Position numbers and translations under genes: made by a program. DNA of 64,000 nt from Tunturiibacter empetritectus (GTDB lineage: Bacteria > Acidobacteriota > Terriglobia > Terriglobales > Acidobacteriaceae): positions 1,033,206-1,097,205 of the forward strand of contig NZ_JACHDZ010000001.1 of assembly GCF_014201375.1 (NCBI RefSeq), read 5' to 3'. The notes below the pieces were generated by a model. That model did not search any database and was not told the DNA's origin. It saw only the letters and a program-made list of their open reading frames with translations. Positions 44,444 through 53,590 of the stretch are shown here, one piece after another; position 1 is the stretch's first letter, and the number at the start of each line of letters is the position of its first letter.

Positions 44444-44646
44444 ACGAGATGGAAACAAGCCGCATCGAGAGTGGAGAAGAGATAGAGCCTGGCGGACGTA
44501 TGAAGTCTTCTTCTTCGATTCATAGTCGACAATCTGCCGCTGACTTCAAGGACCGAGTTGGCGAGCTTGAGGTGGAGAACGCTCGTCTTCATCGGCTGGT
44601 CGCGGAGCTTTTGATCAAGAACCAGCAGCTCCGCAGATCGGACTAA
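44440..44646 (+). CDS. Small coiled-coil protein coupled to the sigma-factor operon
   Basis: 68 residues. The ATG overlaps the preceding stop as ATGA. The N-terminal half is polar and Ser-rich. Residues 36-66 ('DFKDRVGELEVENARLHRLV' then 'AELLIKNQQLRR') form a clear leucine-type heptad helix, about four heptads. No enzyme motif. A partner-binding role, for example with the membrane protein or the sigma factor, is suggested only by coupling. Confidence 0.65.
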   Translation: MNEMETSRIESGEEIEPGGRMKSSSSIHSRQSAADFKDRVGELEVENARLHRLVAELLIKNQQLRRSD

Positions 44647-44904
44647 GAAAATAAGGCGTTTGTGTTTGCGCTCACGGGGCGTTTAGTTCTTCTTCAAGTG
44701 TCTGTATAGCCTCTCGAACGCTGCAAATATACAATAGCTGTAGCCTCATGACTCAATCAGCGTGCCTATTCGACACTGCCCTGGCTCTTATACGGTTCGC
44801 CTCATGGGGAGGGTCCGAGAGCGAGATGTCGTGTCTTTTATGAATCGCTTTTCCTGAACCGATACTCTATCTAATAATAGGTTTATTCAAACTCAAGGAG
44901 ACAT

Positions 44905-45270
44905 ATGCAAGTTAGAAAACTAGGATCTTTCATTTTGGCGTCTGCGCTCGCCGTATCCACGTCAGCCGGCTTTGCCCTCGCTCAGGATAGCGTCGGTCAC
45001 GATCTGAAGGCTGCGGGAACCGACACCAAAGACGCAACCAAAGATACAGGCCACGCCATCGCCAAGGGATCCGAGAAGACTGCCTCCGGCACGAAGAAGG
45101 TCTATCACAAGACCGTCAAGGGGACGAAGACAGCCGCCGATAAGACGGCTGATGGAACCAAGACCGTTGGCAAAGATATTGGTCATGGCACCAAGACCGC
45201 GGCCAAGGACACGGCCCACGGAACCGAGAAGGTCGGCGATAAGATCGCGGGTAAGCCTACTCCGCAGTAA
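44905..45270 (+). CDS. Secreted LEA-like repeat protein
   Basis: 121 residues with AAGGAG upstream and a signal peptide ending 'SAGFALAQ' (residue 27). The mature part is almost all Lys, Thr, Ala, Gly, Asp and His in degenerate 11-residue-like units such as 'DTKDATKDTGHAIAKGSEKT', 'KGTKTAADKTADGTKTVGKD' and 'HGTKTAAKDTAHGTEKVGDK'. That is typical of late-embryogenesis-abundant-like, desiccation-related proteins. It has no Cys, Trp or large hydrophobics, so it is probably disordered. Periplasmic protection is the inferred role. Confidence 0.8.
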   Translation: MQVRKLGSFILASALAVSTSAGFALAQDSVGHDLKAAGTDTKDATKDTGHAIAKGSEKTASGTKKVYHKTVKGTKTAADKTADGTKTVGKDIGHGTKTAAKDTAHGTEKVGDKIAGKPTPQ

Positions 45271-45339
45271 TTTTCCGCGCGCCTACCGAGCTACCTCTTT
45301 GAGCCTTTGCTTTGTCGGCGGGGCTCAGAGAGGTGTGTC

Positions 45340-46323
45340 TTAATTTGCTCTATAGACTCTGCTCGATATCTGGTTCGGCCACACTATCGACGTCGCCAGC
45401 ACTACGAGAGCTACCCAGTAGAGATCTGCTCCCAGTAGATGCAGAATCTGCATCCAGACGGGAGCCAGCAGCAGGACATCCGCGAGCCCTAACGCGAACT
45501 GGAAGCAGAGGAGGGACAAGACAATCCCTGCGGTTCGACCTGCGCCCGCTCGCCTGGCCTGAGCCACTAGCCAGAGCACGAATGCTGCTGCAATGACAGC
45601 GCTGACCGGATGTACGCCTCGCAGCCGCAGGAGCCACGGCGAGTTTGGTGCAAAGTCCTGAGCGAATGCTGCACGCAACGAAGAAGCAGGGAACAGCGTA
45701 TCTCCCAATGCCGCGAGCGATCCGCTAACCCCAACGATCAGCGTGGCCCCAAGGCCCAGGAGTGCCCACAGTTTTCTTGTTGCGCTTCCGCTGAACTCGG
45801 TCCATCGCTGTCCTGTCCCGAGCAGCCGCGCGGTAAGGGTCAGCGCGGCGAGAAGCAGCAGAGTATTGCTGAGGTGAATGGAGAGCACTACCACTCGCCC
45901 CACAGACTGATTGCCGGTCACATATCCCAGCTTCACCAGCAGCGCACCGAGGAACGCCTCGTTTAGCAGCAAGACCATGGACACGACGGCGAGGGTTCGT
46001 GCTGCCTGCCCTTTGAGGGTTCCGCGAAACGTCCAGATCAGTAGGCCAATGATGAGAAATGTCGAACCGCCGGTCATGCACCGATGGGTGAACTCAATGA
46101 TGGTGTCGATACGCGGCGACAGTGGAATAACCTGCCCATTGCAGAGCGGCCAGTGGTTTCCGCATCCGGCGCCAGAGCCGGTGGCCCGTACCAGCGCTCC
46201 CCAAAGGATCACTAGCACGTTGTAGCCGACCACGACCCAGGCAAACCGCACCAGCGCTCGCGAGACTTCGAGCCTTGTCGTTGTCGAACTGTCCGGCGTC
46301 TTTACCGCCCCAGCCGTAGCCAT
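45340..46323 (-). CDS. ctaA: Haem A synthase (CtaA/COX15)
   Basis: 327 residues with about eight membrane helices. Haem-ligand regions include 'WGALVRATGSGAGCGNHWPL', then 'CNGQVIP', 'IIEFTHRCMTGGSTFLIIGL', 'VVLSIHLSNTLLLLAALTLT' and 'LLRLRGVHPVSAVIAAAFVL', giving four conserved His-containing helices. The paired Cys (GCGNHWPLC) is the regulatory disulfide of the Bacillus type. It converts haem O to haem A for terminal oxidases. No cta/cox genes adjoin it here. Confidence 0.93.
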   Translation of the reverse strand: MATAGAVKTPDSSTTTRLEVSRALVRFAWVVVGYNVLVILWGALVRATGSGAGCGNHWPLCNGQVIPLSPRIDTIIEFTHRCMTGGSTFLIIGLLIWTFRGTLKGQAARTLAVVSMVLLLNEAFLGALLVKLGYVTGNQSVGRVVVLSIHLSNTLLLLAALTLTARLLGTGQRWTEFSGSATRKLWALLGLGATLIVGVSGSLAALGDTLFPASSLRAAFAQDFAPNSPWLLRLRGVHPVSAVIAAAFVLWLVAQARRAGAGRTAGIVLSLLCFQFALGLADVLLLAPVWMQILHLLGADLYWVALVVLATSIVWPNQISSRVYRAN

Positions 46324-46398
46324 ATCGTTATTCTACGCAGCTTTGACGCCGCCGTTTCAAAGCATGGCGCTGGGCTTCTTTGCCGGAAGGAGATAGAG

Positions 46399-47250
46399 CT
46401 AGCCGTTCGCTAACTCTTTTGCACGCTGGGTTGCCCGCTTTACTGCTTTGATCAGAGTTACGCGGAGGCCACCCTCTTCGAGTTCCAGAATGCCGTCTAC
46501 CGTACACCCGGCGGGGGTGGTCACGGCGTCCTTGAGTAGCGCGGGATGATATCCCGTCTCGAGCACCATCCTGGCGGAGCCTAGTGTCGTCTGTGCCGCG
46601 AGCAGGGTCGCTACATCGCGCGGCAGCCCAACGTTCACTCCGGCTTCGGCGAGGGCCTCGATGATGATGTAGAGGAATGCCGGCCCAGAGCCTGAGAGGC
46701 CTGTAACGGCATCCATGTGTTTTTCGTCGACGACAACTGTGCGGCCGACTGTCTGGAAGATCTTCTGCGCTACCGCCATCTGTTCGGCCGAGACGAAACG
46801 GCCGCTGCAGAGCGCCGTAATCCCCGCAGCCAGCATCGCTGGGGTGTTCGGCATTGCGCGGATCACAGCAAGTTCGCATCCTGCTCCCTCTTCGATGCTT
46901 CGAGTCTTTACAGAGGCTGCAAACGACAGCACGGTCTTCTTCGGAGTCAGCGCCGGCTTGATCTCTTCTATCAGCGCAGGGACTTGTGTGGGCTTTACTC
47001 CGAGCAGAATCACATCTGCCTGCTGCGCTGCGGCAAAATTGTCTGTTGTCACCTCGACGCCAAACTGTGCAGACAGAGCCTGCGCTCGCTCCGCATGCTG
47101 GACTGTAGCAAAGATCTGCTCCGGCGCAAGCAGGTTGTTCTTCAAGAAGGCCTGCAGCAGAATGCCGCCCATCTTTCCTGCGCCTAATACCGCTACCCGC
47201 AACCCCGGCATTACCGGAGCCGGAACCATCACTTCATAGCTCTCGCTCAT
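46399..47250 (-). CDS. proC: Pyrroline-5-carboxylate reductase
   Basis: 283 residues from ATG at 47250; a TTG two codons earlier is possible. NAD(P) motif 'VAVLGAGKMGGILLQAFLKN'. 'VIRAMPNTPAMLAAGITALC' near 120 and 'LSGSGPAFLYIIIEALAEAG' near 170 are family signatures, with 'DAVTTPAGCTVDGILELEEG' near the end. It makes proline from pyrroline-5-carboxylate with NADPH in the cytoplasm. Confidence 0.96.
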   Translation of the reverse strand: MSESYEVMVPAPVMPGLRVAVLGAGKMGGILLQAFLKNNLLAPEQIFATVQHAERAQALSAQFGVEVTTDNFAAAQQADVILLGVKPTQVPALIEEIKPALTPKKTVLSFAASVKTRSIEEGAGCELAVIRAMPNTPAMLAAGITALCSGRFVSAEQMAVAQKIFQTVGRTVVVDEKHMDAVTGLSGSGPAFLYIIIEALAEAGVNVGLPRDVATLLAAQTTLGSARMVLETGYHPALLKDAVTTPAGCTVDGILELEEGGLRVTLIKAVKRATQRAKELANG

Positions 47251-47286
47251 CTCCAAAGGCTATCAGAGTGGGCTTTTTCTACGCAG

Positions 47287-49092
47287 CTACTTCTTCTGCG
47301 TGGCGATCCAGGCGTCAATGCGCTGCTCCAGTACGTCCATCGGCAGTGCGCCGGAGTCGAGTACCTCATCGTGAAACGCCTTTATGTCGAACTTCGGACC
47401 CAGGGCTGTCTTTGCGCGCTCCCGCAGCTCGAGGATCTTCAGCTGACCCATCTTGTAGCCCAGTGCCTGCGCCGGCCATGCGATGTAGCGATCGACCTCG
47501 GACTGGATGTTGGTCTCGTCGATGGCGGAGTGGTCGTGGAAGTAGTCGACCATCTGCTGGCGCGTCCAGTGCTGGGAGTGCACGCCGGTGTCGACGACCA
47601 GCCGGATCGCGCGCCAGATGTCGGCTTCTAGCCTTCCATAGTCGCTGTACGGATCCTTGTAGAACCCGACGTCCTTGCCGAGCCGTTCGCTATAGAGGCC
47701 CCAGCCTTCGGTGTAGGCCGTGTAGTAGGTGTACTTTCGAAACTCCGGAATGCCGGTAAGCTCCTGCGCGATGGAGATCTGGAGATGGTGTCCGGGAATT
47801 CCTTCGTGATAGGAGACTGCTTCGACGGGGGCTAGCGAGCGCTCCGCGAAGTTGTACTGATTCACATAGACCCGGCCGGGCCTGCTGCCATCGGGCGTGC
47901 CATTGTCATAGTAGGCAGCGGACTGATCCTTTTCCATGTATGCGGGTACGGGGACGATCTCCAATGGAGCCTTCGGGAGACGGCCGAACAGATCAGGCAG
48001 CTTCGGTTTCATGCCGGCGATGTAACCCTTGTAGTCTTCGATGAGGGCTTCGGGAGAGGCTGGATGTTCCTTCGGATTTGTCTTGAGTGCGGCGCTGAAG
48101 CTCTTAATGTCGGAGAAGCCAAGGCTCTTCACGATGGCCAGCATCTCGGTCTCGTCGCGCTTCACCTCGTCGAGCCCAATCTGATGGATCTCCGCGGCGG
48201 ACTTGCTCAATGTGGTGCTCTGCCTGATGCGAAACGCATAGTAAGCCTCACCATCGGGCAGCGCAGAGGCGCCAATCTCCTTGCGAGATTTCGGAATGTA
48301 CTCGGCCTTCAGGAATCCGGCGAAGCGCTTGTACGATGGCAGGACGTCGGTGGAGATCGCATCAAGCATCTCCGAGGAAATTCGCTTCTGCTCTGCTGCG
48401 CTTACCGTCTTGGGGAATTTCTTGAGAGGCTGGGCAAACGGGCTCTCCTCCGGCTTCTGATTCGCGAGCGCCAGAGTCTGCACCAGCACCTTCTCCATCA
48501 GATACTGGACCTGAACACGGCTTTCGTCGGCGCCAAGCTGCATGTTGGTCATGATCTGCGAGAAGGCATTGGGAACTTTTTTGAGCCGCGTGATGTAGTC
48601 GTCGTAGTCTTTGACCGAGTCGAACTGCAGCCGGTCTGGAAGCTGCGGAAGCTCGGTGTGAAAGCCGTAGAACTGATTGACGGGCATCTCCCACTCTTTG
48701 AATTTTGCAGCCTCCTGCTGCTCGATCAACTGACGCAGCATCAGATCCGCTGAGAGCTTTTCCTGGTCTGTGAGGCCGGTGGTATCGATCTCCGAAAGCT
48801 TCTGAAGGTAGTCGCGTCCACGGGCCAGGGCAGCGTTCAACGCCTGGGTCGAGTAGTCTGTCAGTTGATCGTTATAGCGTTTATCGCCGATCGAGGAGGC
48901 AAACTCGGGCGAGTGCTTGAGCCGGTCCTCCCAGATCTGGGTAAAAAGCGTAGACAATGCTTTGCTCTGCGCTGCAGCGGATGTGGCGACTGGCGTCGCA
49001 GCTGTCGCCTGACCCTGCACCACCTTTGGCGCTACGCTGAAACAACAGACTAGTACCCACCCGCTCACGCGGCTTCGCCACAATCTCGTCAT
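47287..49092 (-). CDS. Secreted DUF885 family protein (metallopeptidase-like)
   Basis: 601 residues with a leader ('VSGWVLVCCFSVAPKVVQGQ'). DUF885 features are 'LYTQIWEDRLKHSPE'-type start, 'LSADLMLRQLIEQQEA' and 'YHEGIPGHHLQISIAQEL' near residue 428, where HEGxPGHH is the putative zinc site. 'YTEGWGLYSERLGKDVGFYK' and 'GVHSQHWTRQQMVDYF' follow. The family resembles gluzincin peptidases but biochemical evidence is thin. It is transcribed toward proC with a 36-base gap. Confidence 0.88.
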   Translation of the reverse strand: MTRLWRSRVSGWVLVCCFSVAPKVVQGQATAATPVATSAAAQSKALSTLFTQIWEDRLKHSPEFASSIGDKRYNDQLTDYSTQALNAALARGRDYLQKLSEIDTTGLTDQEKLSADLMLRQLIEQQEAAKFKEWEMPVNQFYGFHTELPQLPDRLQFDSVKDYDDYITRLKKVPNAFSQIMTNMQLGADESRVQVQYLMEKVLVQTLALANQKPEESPFAQPLKKFPKTVSAAEQKRISSEMLDAISTDVLPSYKRFAGFLKAEYIPKSRKEIGASALPDGEAYYAFRIRQSTTLSKSAAEIHQIGLDEVKRDETEMLAIVKSLGFSDIKSFSAALKTNPKEHPASPEALIEDYKGYIAGMKPKLPDLFGRLPKAPLEIVPVPAYMEKDQSAAYYDNGTPDGSRPGRVYVNQYNFAERSLAPVEAVSYHEGIPGHHLQISIAQELTGIPEFRKYTYYTAYTEGWGLYSERLGKDVGFYKDPYSDYGRLEADIWRAIRLVVDTGVHSQHWTRQQMVDYFHDHSAIDETNIQSEVDRYIAWPAQALGYKMGQLKILELRERAKTALGPKFDIKAFHDEVLDSGALPMDVLEQRIDAWIATQKK

Positions 49093-49155
49093 ACTCTGTC
49101 CTCAACCTCGATCTTCAGACCTTGACCTTCAGTCTATCGTGGCGAGGGTGAGGCT

Positions 49156-50184
49156 CTATTGCAAGATTGTCGAAGCGGAGGCGTCCAGCATCCGATAGAG
49201 CGTTGAGCGGCTGATTCCCAGCATCTCCGCCGCGCGTACCTTGTTGCCTCCGCAGCCCTTCAACACGCGCAGCACATGCTGCTCGATCACATCCTGGAGC
49301 CGTGCGCTCGTTGCCGTCCCATCTGGTATGGATGCTGGCGTACTCTCTTCGGCGAGTATCGGCAGATGATGCGATTCGAGCATATCCCCCTCAACTTGCG
49401 ACAGGCTGCTTCGCACAACGCCTTTCAGCTCGCTTACATTTCCCGGCCAGCTGTAGCTCAGCATTCGCTCCATTGCTTCGTCAGAGACCGCTGGTGCTTT
49501 TCTCTCGTAGAGCTGTGCGAGTTGGGAGATGAAAAAGTTTGTCAGATCCGGAATGTCTTCTCTGCGGTCCCGCAGTGGCGGCAGGGTAATCTCCACCATG
49601 GCAAACCGCTGATAGAGCTCCGGTTGAAATCTGCCGGCGGAGGCTAAGATCTTCAGATTTTCGCTGGTTGCGGCGATCATTCGCAGGTTGGGCCGCATAT
49701 CGTGCTGCAAGTTGGGCCTGCTGGCGTCGAGGTGATTCTGCGTCGAGTCGTGCCGGCGTAACAGACGTAGCAGACGAAGCTGGGTCTGGAGCGGCATCTC
49801 GTGGATTCCATCGAGAAAGAGGGTCCCTCGCTGCGCCATTCTGGTCAGACAACCGATTGCATCTGTGGGGTGCGGGCTCCAGTCGTTCTCCTTCAGATTT
49901 CCGGTGATTGCCTGTTCAAGAGCGGCGCCATGACAGACCACGAACGGGCCGTCGGCGGCGTGGCTCATTCCGTGGAGCGCACGAGCCACCTGTTCCTTTC
50001 CGGTCCCGGCCTCACCATGTACGAGCACGGTTCGGAAGTGCGGGCCGATCCGCCGCACCTGCAACCGCAGCCGGCGCATCTCCGCGCTTGAGCCCACTAT
50101 CTCGAGACCATTCCCCTCGGGCCAGGGCTCTTCGACAGGCGCAGGAGAAGGATCAAGGAAAGTGGTAGATCGTGTGATCGACAT
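49156..50184 (-). CDS. Degenerate sigma-54-type AAA+ regulator with Fis domain
   Basis: 342 residues without receiver or sensor domain. AAA+ part about 28-240: Walker A 'HGEAGTGKEQVARALH' (56-71) and 'AQRGTLFLDGIHEMPLQTQL' (117-136), where the Walker B Glu (LFLDEI) is Gly. Where GAFTGA should be, the sequence reads 'NLKENDWSPHPTDAIGCLTR', so the sigma-54 contact loop is missing. 'YQRFAMVEITLPPLRDRRED' and 'SYSWPGNVSELKGVV' are intact. Fis-type helix-turn-helix at 305-335. It may regulate without sigma-54 or oligomerise only. Confidence 0.85.
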   Translation of the reverse strand: MSITRSTTFLDPSPAPVEEPWPEGNGLEIVGSSAEMRRLRLQVRRIGPHFRTVLVHGEAGTGKEQVARALHGMSHAADGPFVVCHGAALEQAITGNLKENDWSPHPTDAIGCLTRMAQRGTLFLDGIHEMPLQTQLRLLRLLRRHDSTQNHLDASRPNLQHDMRPNLRMIAATSENLKILASAGRFQPELYQRFAMVEITLPPLRDRREDIPDLTNFFISQLAQLYERKAPAVSDEAMERMLSYSWPGNVSELKGVVRSSLSQVEGDMLESHHLPILAEESTPASIPDGTATSARLQDVIEQHVLRVLKGCGGNKVRAAEMLGISRSTLYRMLDASASTILQ

Positions 50185-50235
50185 GGCTGCTTCTTACATC
50201 GGCAGAATCCGCCTTCCGTTCAGCCCGAGGACACG

Positions 50236-50274
50236 AAAAACCGGAGACCGCTTTATACAGCAGCGAGTCTCCGG
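50236..50274 (-). terminator. Rho-independent terminator after the bacilliredoxin gene
   Basis: On the minus strand CCGGAGAC (50274-50267), 18-base loop, GTCTCCGG (50248-50241), then five T. It lies 25 bases after the bacilliredoxin stop. Confidence 0.8.
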
Positions 50275-50298
50275 CTTTGGATTTCAACAACTTCCCGA

Positions 50299-50724
50299 TT
50301 AGGCGGTGGTTGGGGTGCAGTAGGTGTCAAAGGCGCGCTGAAGCTCCTGCGCAATCGCCGGGGCGGTGGAGGTCTCGATCGCCGAACGCTGCATGAGGTA
50401 GACGAGCTGGCCGTCGCGCAGGATCGCAATTGCCGGCGAGGTTGGCGGATGTCCCCCGAAGTAGCTGCGTGCCTTCTCGGTGGCTTCGCGGTCCTGGCCT
50501 GCGAAGACCGTTACGGAGTGATCAGGCTTCGCGGTGTGCTGCATCGCCAGACGAACTCCTGGACGCATCTTGCCGGCTGCACAGCCGCAGATGGAGTTGA
50601 CCACCACCATCGTTGTTCCGGGCTTTGCAACTGCGGCATCCACTTCGGCCGCACTGCGGGCCTCCGTCAAGCCAGCGCGCGTCAGCTCCTCGCGCATCGG
50701 AATCACCATAATCTCTGGATACAT
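50299..50724 (-). CDS. brxB: BrxA/BrxB family bacilliredoxin
   Basis: 141 residues. 'MYPEIMVIPMREELTRAGL', the redox 'VVNSICGCAAGKMRPGVRLA' (CGC motif near 46-48), 'VTVFAGQDREATEKARSYFG' and 'HPPTSPAIAILRDGQLVYLM' match the YphP/YqiW family. In bacilli these proteins remove bacillithiol from proteins. Whether the host makes bacillithiol or uses another thiol cannot be told here. An extra Cys is near the C-terminus ('FDTYC'). Confidence 0.93.
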   Translation of the reverse strand: MYPEIMVIPMREELTRAGLTEARSAAEVDAAVAKPGTTMVVVNSICGCAAGKMRPGVRLAMQHTAKPDHSVTVFAGQDREATEKARSYFGGHPPTSPAIAILRDGQLVYLMQRSAIETSTAPAIAQELQRAFDTYCTPTTA

Positions 50725-50972
50725 AACACTCTCCCTTTAACCCATTTTGCTCGCGGGTAAAAGCCGCGCTGTTTCGATTCTACGTTCTACTTGCGACCCT
50801 TGCACCCCTCACCCCCGACAAAAGTACGCAAAGTATTCGAAATAAAAGGGATAGGTCTGGACTTCGAGTAGACCTTTTTAGCGGGGAAGGCACCAGAGCC
50901 AAACGCATTACTTTTTCTATGGACCTGGTGTGTCAAGTTTCAGTGGCCGGATGATGTTGTACTCTCTAACCC

Positions 50973-52058
50973 GTGCCCTCTCGCGACCTTTGCATTCAGG
51001 AGAACGTTGCGCTCGCTCCCTATACGACCTTCCGCATCGGCGGTCCGGCTCGTTTTTTCTGCGAAGTTACCTCGATGGAGCAGCTACTTGAAGCTGTCAC
51101 TTTCGCGCGAGAACGGAGTCTCCCACTATTTGTGCTCGGTGGCGGCAGCAATCTTCTGGTGACCGATCGAGGCTTTGATGGGCTGGTCCTCCGCGTCAAG
51201 ATCGAGGGACCGATCACTATCGGAGGCGGCTACCGAGACGATAGGCCCAAGCAGGCGAGCATTACCTATGACGTCCCCGGCGGAATGGACTGGGACGCCT
51301 TCGTTCGTCGAGTCGCCGAGGCTGGTGTTACGGGTATCGAGTGTCTTGCAGGTATCCCGGGGTTCGTCGGTGGTGCGCCCATTCAGAACATCGGCGCCTA
51401 TGGCCAAGAGGTCTCCACCAGCATTCTTTGGGTTCGTGCACTCGATCTTGAAACCCTCAAGTTTGTCACGCTGACAGCCGAACACTGCGGTTTCGCCTAT
51501 CGCCGCAGCATCTTCAACACCACCCACCGCAACCGGTACATCATGATCTCAGTCACCTTCCGGCTAGACCTCGATGCGACACCCACTCTCCGTTACGCAG
51601 ACTTGCAGGAGTACTTTGCGGGTCGTGGCTCTGCTCCTAAACCTATCGATATTTATCATGCCGTTCGTGAGATTCGACATGGCAAGGGCATGTTGATCGT
51701 CGAAGGCGAAGCTGACTGCCGCAGTGCGGGATCGTTCTTCAAAAATCCCATCGTTCCGGAGTCTCTTCTGCGTGAGGTCGCGACGACGCTGGATCTTTCC
51801 GTCGATAAGATTCCCCACTGGACCGCTGGAGAAGACCTTATCAAATTGCCTGCGGCGTGGCTGCTCGAACGCGCTGGCTTCTCCAAGGGCTTTCAACTCG
51901 GCGAGGCCGGCATCTCGTCCCGCCACACCCTGGCGCTGATCAATCGCGGCCACGCCACTTTTGCCGATATCGCGGCGTTGCGCGATACCATTCAGGGTGA
52001 AGTTTACCGCCGCTTCAACATCCAGCTTGAACAGGAGCCGGTCGAGTTGGGGTCCTAA
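50973..52058 (+). CDS. murB: UDP-N-acetylenolpyruvoylglucosamine reductase
   Basis: 361 residues from GTG at 50973. FAD-binding region 'LFVLGGGSNLLVTDRGFDGL' and 'GITGIECLAGIPGFVGGAPI'-like sequence near 105-125. 'FAYRRSIFNTTHRNRYIMIS' has the substrate Tyr-Arg, and 'CRSAGSFFKNPIV' the proton-donating Ser. The 'AYRRSIF' insertion makes it type I, as in E. coli. It reduces UDP-GlcNAc-enolpyruvate to UDP-MurNAc for peptidoglycan. It is divergent from brxB. Confidence 0.95.
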   Translation: MPSRDLCIQENVALAPYTTFRIGGPARFFCEVTSMEQLLEAVTFARERSLPLFVLGGGSNLLVTDRGFDGLVLRVKIEGPITIGGGYRDDRPKQASITYDVPGGMDWDAFVRRVAEAGVTGIECLAGIPGFVGGAPIQNIGAYGQEVSTSILWVRALDLETLKFVTLTAEHCGFAYRRSIFNTTHRNRYIMISVTFRLDLDATPTLRYADLQEYFAGRGSAPKPIDIYHAVREIRHGKGMLIVEGEADCRSAGSFFKNPIVPESLLREVATTLDLSVDKIPHWTAGEDLIKLPAAWLLERAGFSKGFQLGEAGISSRHTLALINRGHATFADIAALRDTIQGEVYRRFNIQLEQEPVELGS

Positions 52059-52067
52059 GGTTGGGTC

Positions 52068-52895
52068 CTAAGATGGTCCCACCCGCAGCTGGCTCATCAG
52101 CCGCAGGCGTTCTTCTCCCAGCACATCGACGACTGGGCCTTGCTGCACGATCTTTCCCTCCGCGATCCTGATTACCTCGGCTCCAAGTTGAAACGCTTCT
52201 CCGACGTCGTGGGTTACGGAGAGTACGGGCGTCTTCCATCGCATGAGGCACTCTCGTAAGCCGTCGACAAGTTGATCACGCATCGCGTAGTCGAGTCCCG
52301 AGAACGGTTCGTCGAGCAGCAACAATGCGGCTCCGTCGCCTTGTCCGGCGCCCTGACAGGTGATCGCAGAGACGACCGCACGCGCCACCGACACCCGCTG
52401 CCTTTCGCCTCCGCTGAGCTGGTGGGGTCTTCGATCGGTTAGTTGCTGTATGCGAAACAGGCTCATGATCTCATCGACGATCTTGATCTCGTCGACTGTC
52501 GTGCCGGCGTTCTCGGGCCTCGCACTCCGCCCTACGCCGTAGATCACGTTCGAGTGCACGGTCATGTTTGGAAATAGCCGGGCTGTCTGCGCTGTGGTCC
52601 TCACCGGGCGAAGGTGCGGGGGAACGAATACACCTGAGGCTCGATCGACCAACACGCTTTCTCCTCGCACGATCGAACCCGAGTCGGGGCGCACAAAGCC
52701 GGCGATGGCCCTGAGCACGGTCGTCTTGCCACTGCCGGATGGCCCAAACAGGACCGTCCAGGGTTTGGTCAACGCGAAGCTGGCATCGAGCGAGATGGCT
52801 CCTACTTGATGTTTGATACTCACTGTGAGCAGCTGCTCTGGAGATCTCCGCGACAGGCTATCGGGCTTATTGGAGGAGGCCAGCCTATCGGACAA
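52068..52895 (-). CDS. modC: Molybdate ABC transporter ATP-binding protein
   Basis: 275 residues from TTG at 52895 (GGAAGG upstream), overlapping modB by 11 bases. Walker A 'LFGPSGSGKTTVLRAIAGFV', signature 'QLSGGERQRVSVARAVVSAI', Walker B 'LLLLDEPFSGLDYAMRDQLV', switch His in 'LSVTHDVGEA'. The usual C-terminal molybdate-binding (Mop/TOBE) domain is absent, so the protein is shorter than E. coli ModC (352). It energises molybdate import. Confidence 0.9.
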   Translation of the reverse strand: MSDRLASSNKPDSLSRRSPEQLLTVSIKHQVGAISLDASFALTKPWTVLFGPSGSGKTTVLRAIAGFVRPDSGSIVRGESVLVDRASGVFVPPHLRPVRTTAQTARLFPNMTVHSNVIYGVGRSARPENAGTTVDEIKIVDEIMSLFRIQQLTDRRPHQLSGGERQRVSVARAVVSAITCQGAGQGDGAALLLLDEPFSGLDYAMRDQLVDGLRECLMRWKTPVLSVTHDVGEAFQLGAEVIRIAEGKIVQQGPVVDVLGEERLRLMSQLRVGPS

Positions 52896-53571
52896 TGTCA
52901 GCCTGCCTTCCGTCGGTCTTGCGCATTGAGGGGAGAAGATAGATTGTCAGTAGCGCCATTGTCGCGAAACCGATCAGCACGAGCGCCGTGCGGTTGGCAG
53001 CCGCATAGTTTCCGTCCTGCACGAGGTCGTAAAGCGAGATGGACAAGGTCCGCGTGGCTCCGGGGATGTTGCCGCCGAGCATGAGCACCACGCCGAACTC
53101 GCCTACGGTGTGCGTGAACGTCAGGACTGCGCTGGTGAGCAGGGATGCGCGCGCCATGGGAAGCACTACTGTCGCGAACACCTTTGCGGGGTTTGCACCC
53201 AGCCCCGCCGCGGCTTCTATGAATCCTCGGTCGACCGCCTGAAAGCCGGCTACCAGCGGCTGTACGGCAAACGGCAGGCTGTAGAGTATCGACCCTACCA
53301 GGAGGCCGCCAAAGCTGAACGCCAAGGGATGCCCGAAGACTCGCATAAGGAGCCTTCCCGGTGCGGTGAGTGGCCCCATGGCGATTAACAGGTAGAATCC
53401 GAGCACGGTTGGGGGGAGTACCAAGGGCAGAGCTACTATCGACTGTACGAAGGCGCGTCCTGCGCCATGTCCTGCGGCGATCCACCATGCCAGCGGGAGT
53501 GCGATCACCAGCAGAATCGCTGTTGTGCCCACCGCCAGCCTCAATGTTAACCAGAGCGCTTCAAAATCCAT
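52885..53571 (-). CDS. modB: Molybdate ABC transporter permease
   Basis: 228 residues, five to six helices. 'WLTLRLAVGTTAILLVIALP' at the N-terminus, 'ALPLVLPPTVLGFYLLIAMG', and the coupling-helix (EAA) region 'FIEAAAGLGANPAKVFATVV', then 'THTVGEFGVVLMLGGNIPGA' typical of ModB. Its start is about 220 bases from the modA stop because structured repeat copy B lies between them. Confidence 0.93.
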   Translation of the reverse strand: MDFEALWLTLRLAVGTTAILLVIALPLAWWIAAGHGAGRAFVQSIVALPLVLPPTVLGFYLLIAMGPLTAPGRLLMRVFGHPLAFSFGGLLVGSILYSLPFAVQPLVAGFQAVDRGFIEAAAGLGANPAKVFATVVLPMARASLLTSAVLTFTHTVGEFGVVLMLGGNIPGATRTLSISLYDLVQDGNYAAANRTALVLIGFATMALLTIYLLPSMRKTDGRQADIVR

Positions 53572-53590
53572 ACAGCGTCAGTCTATGACA

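Noticed and set aside
46328..46879. 183-residue minus-strand ORF
   Set aside because: Same strand, wrong frame, over proC; Arg-rich and without domain features.
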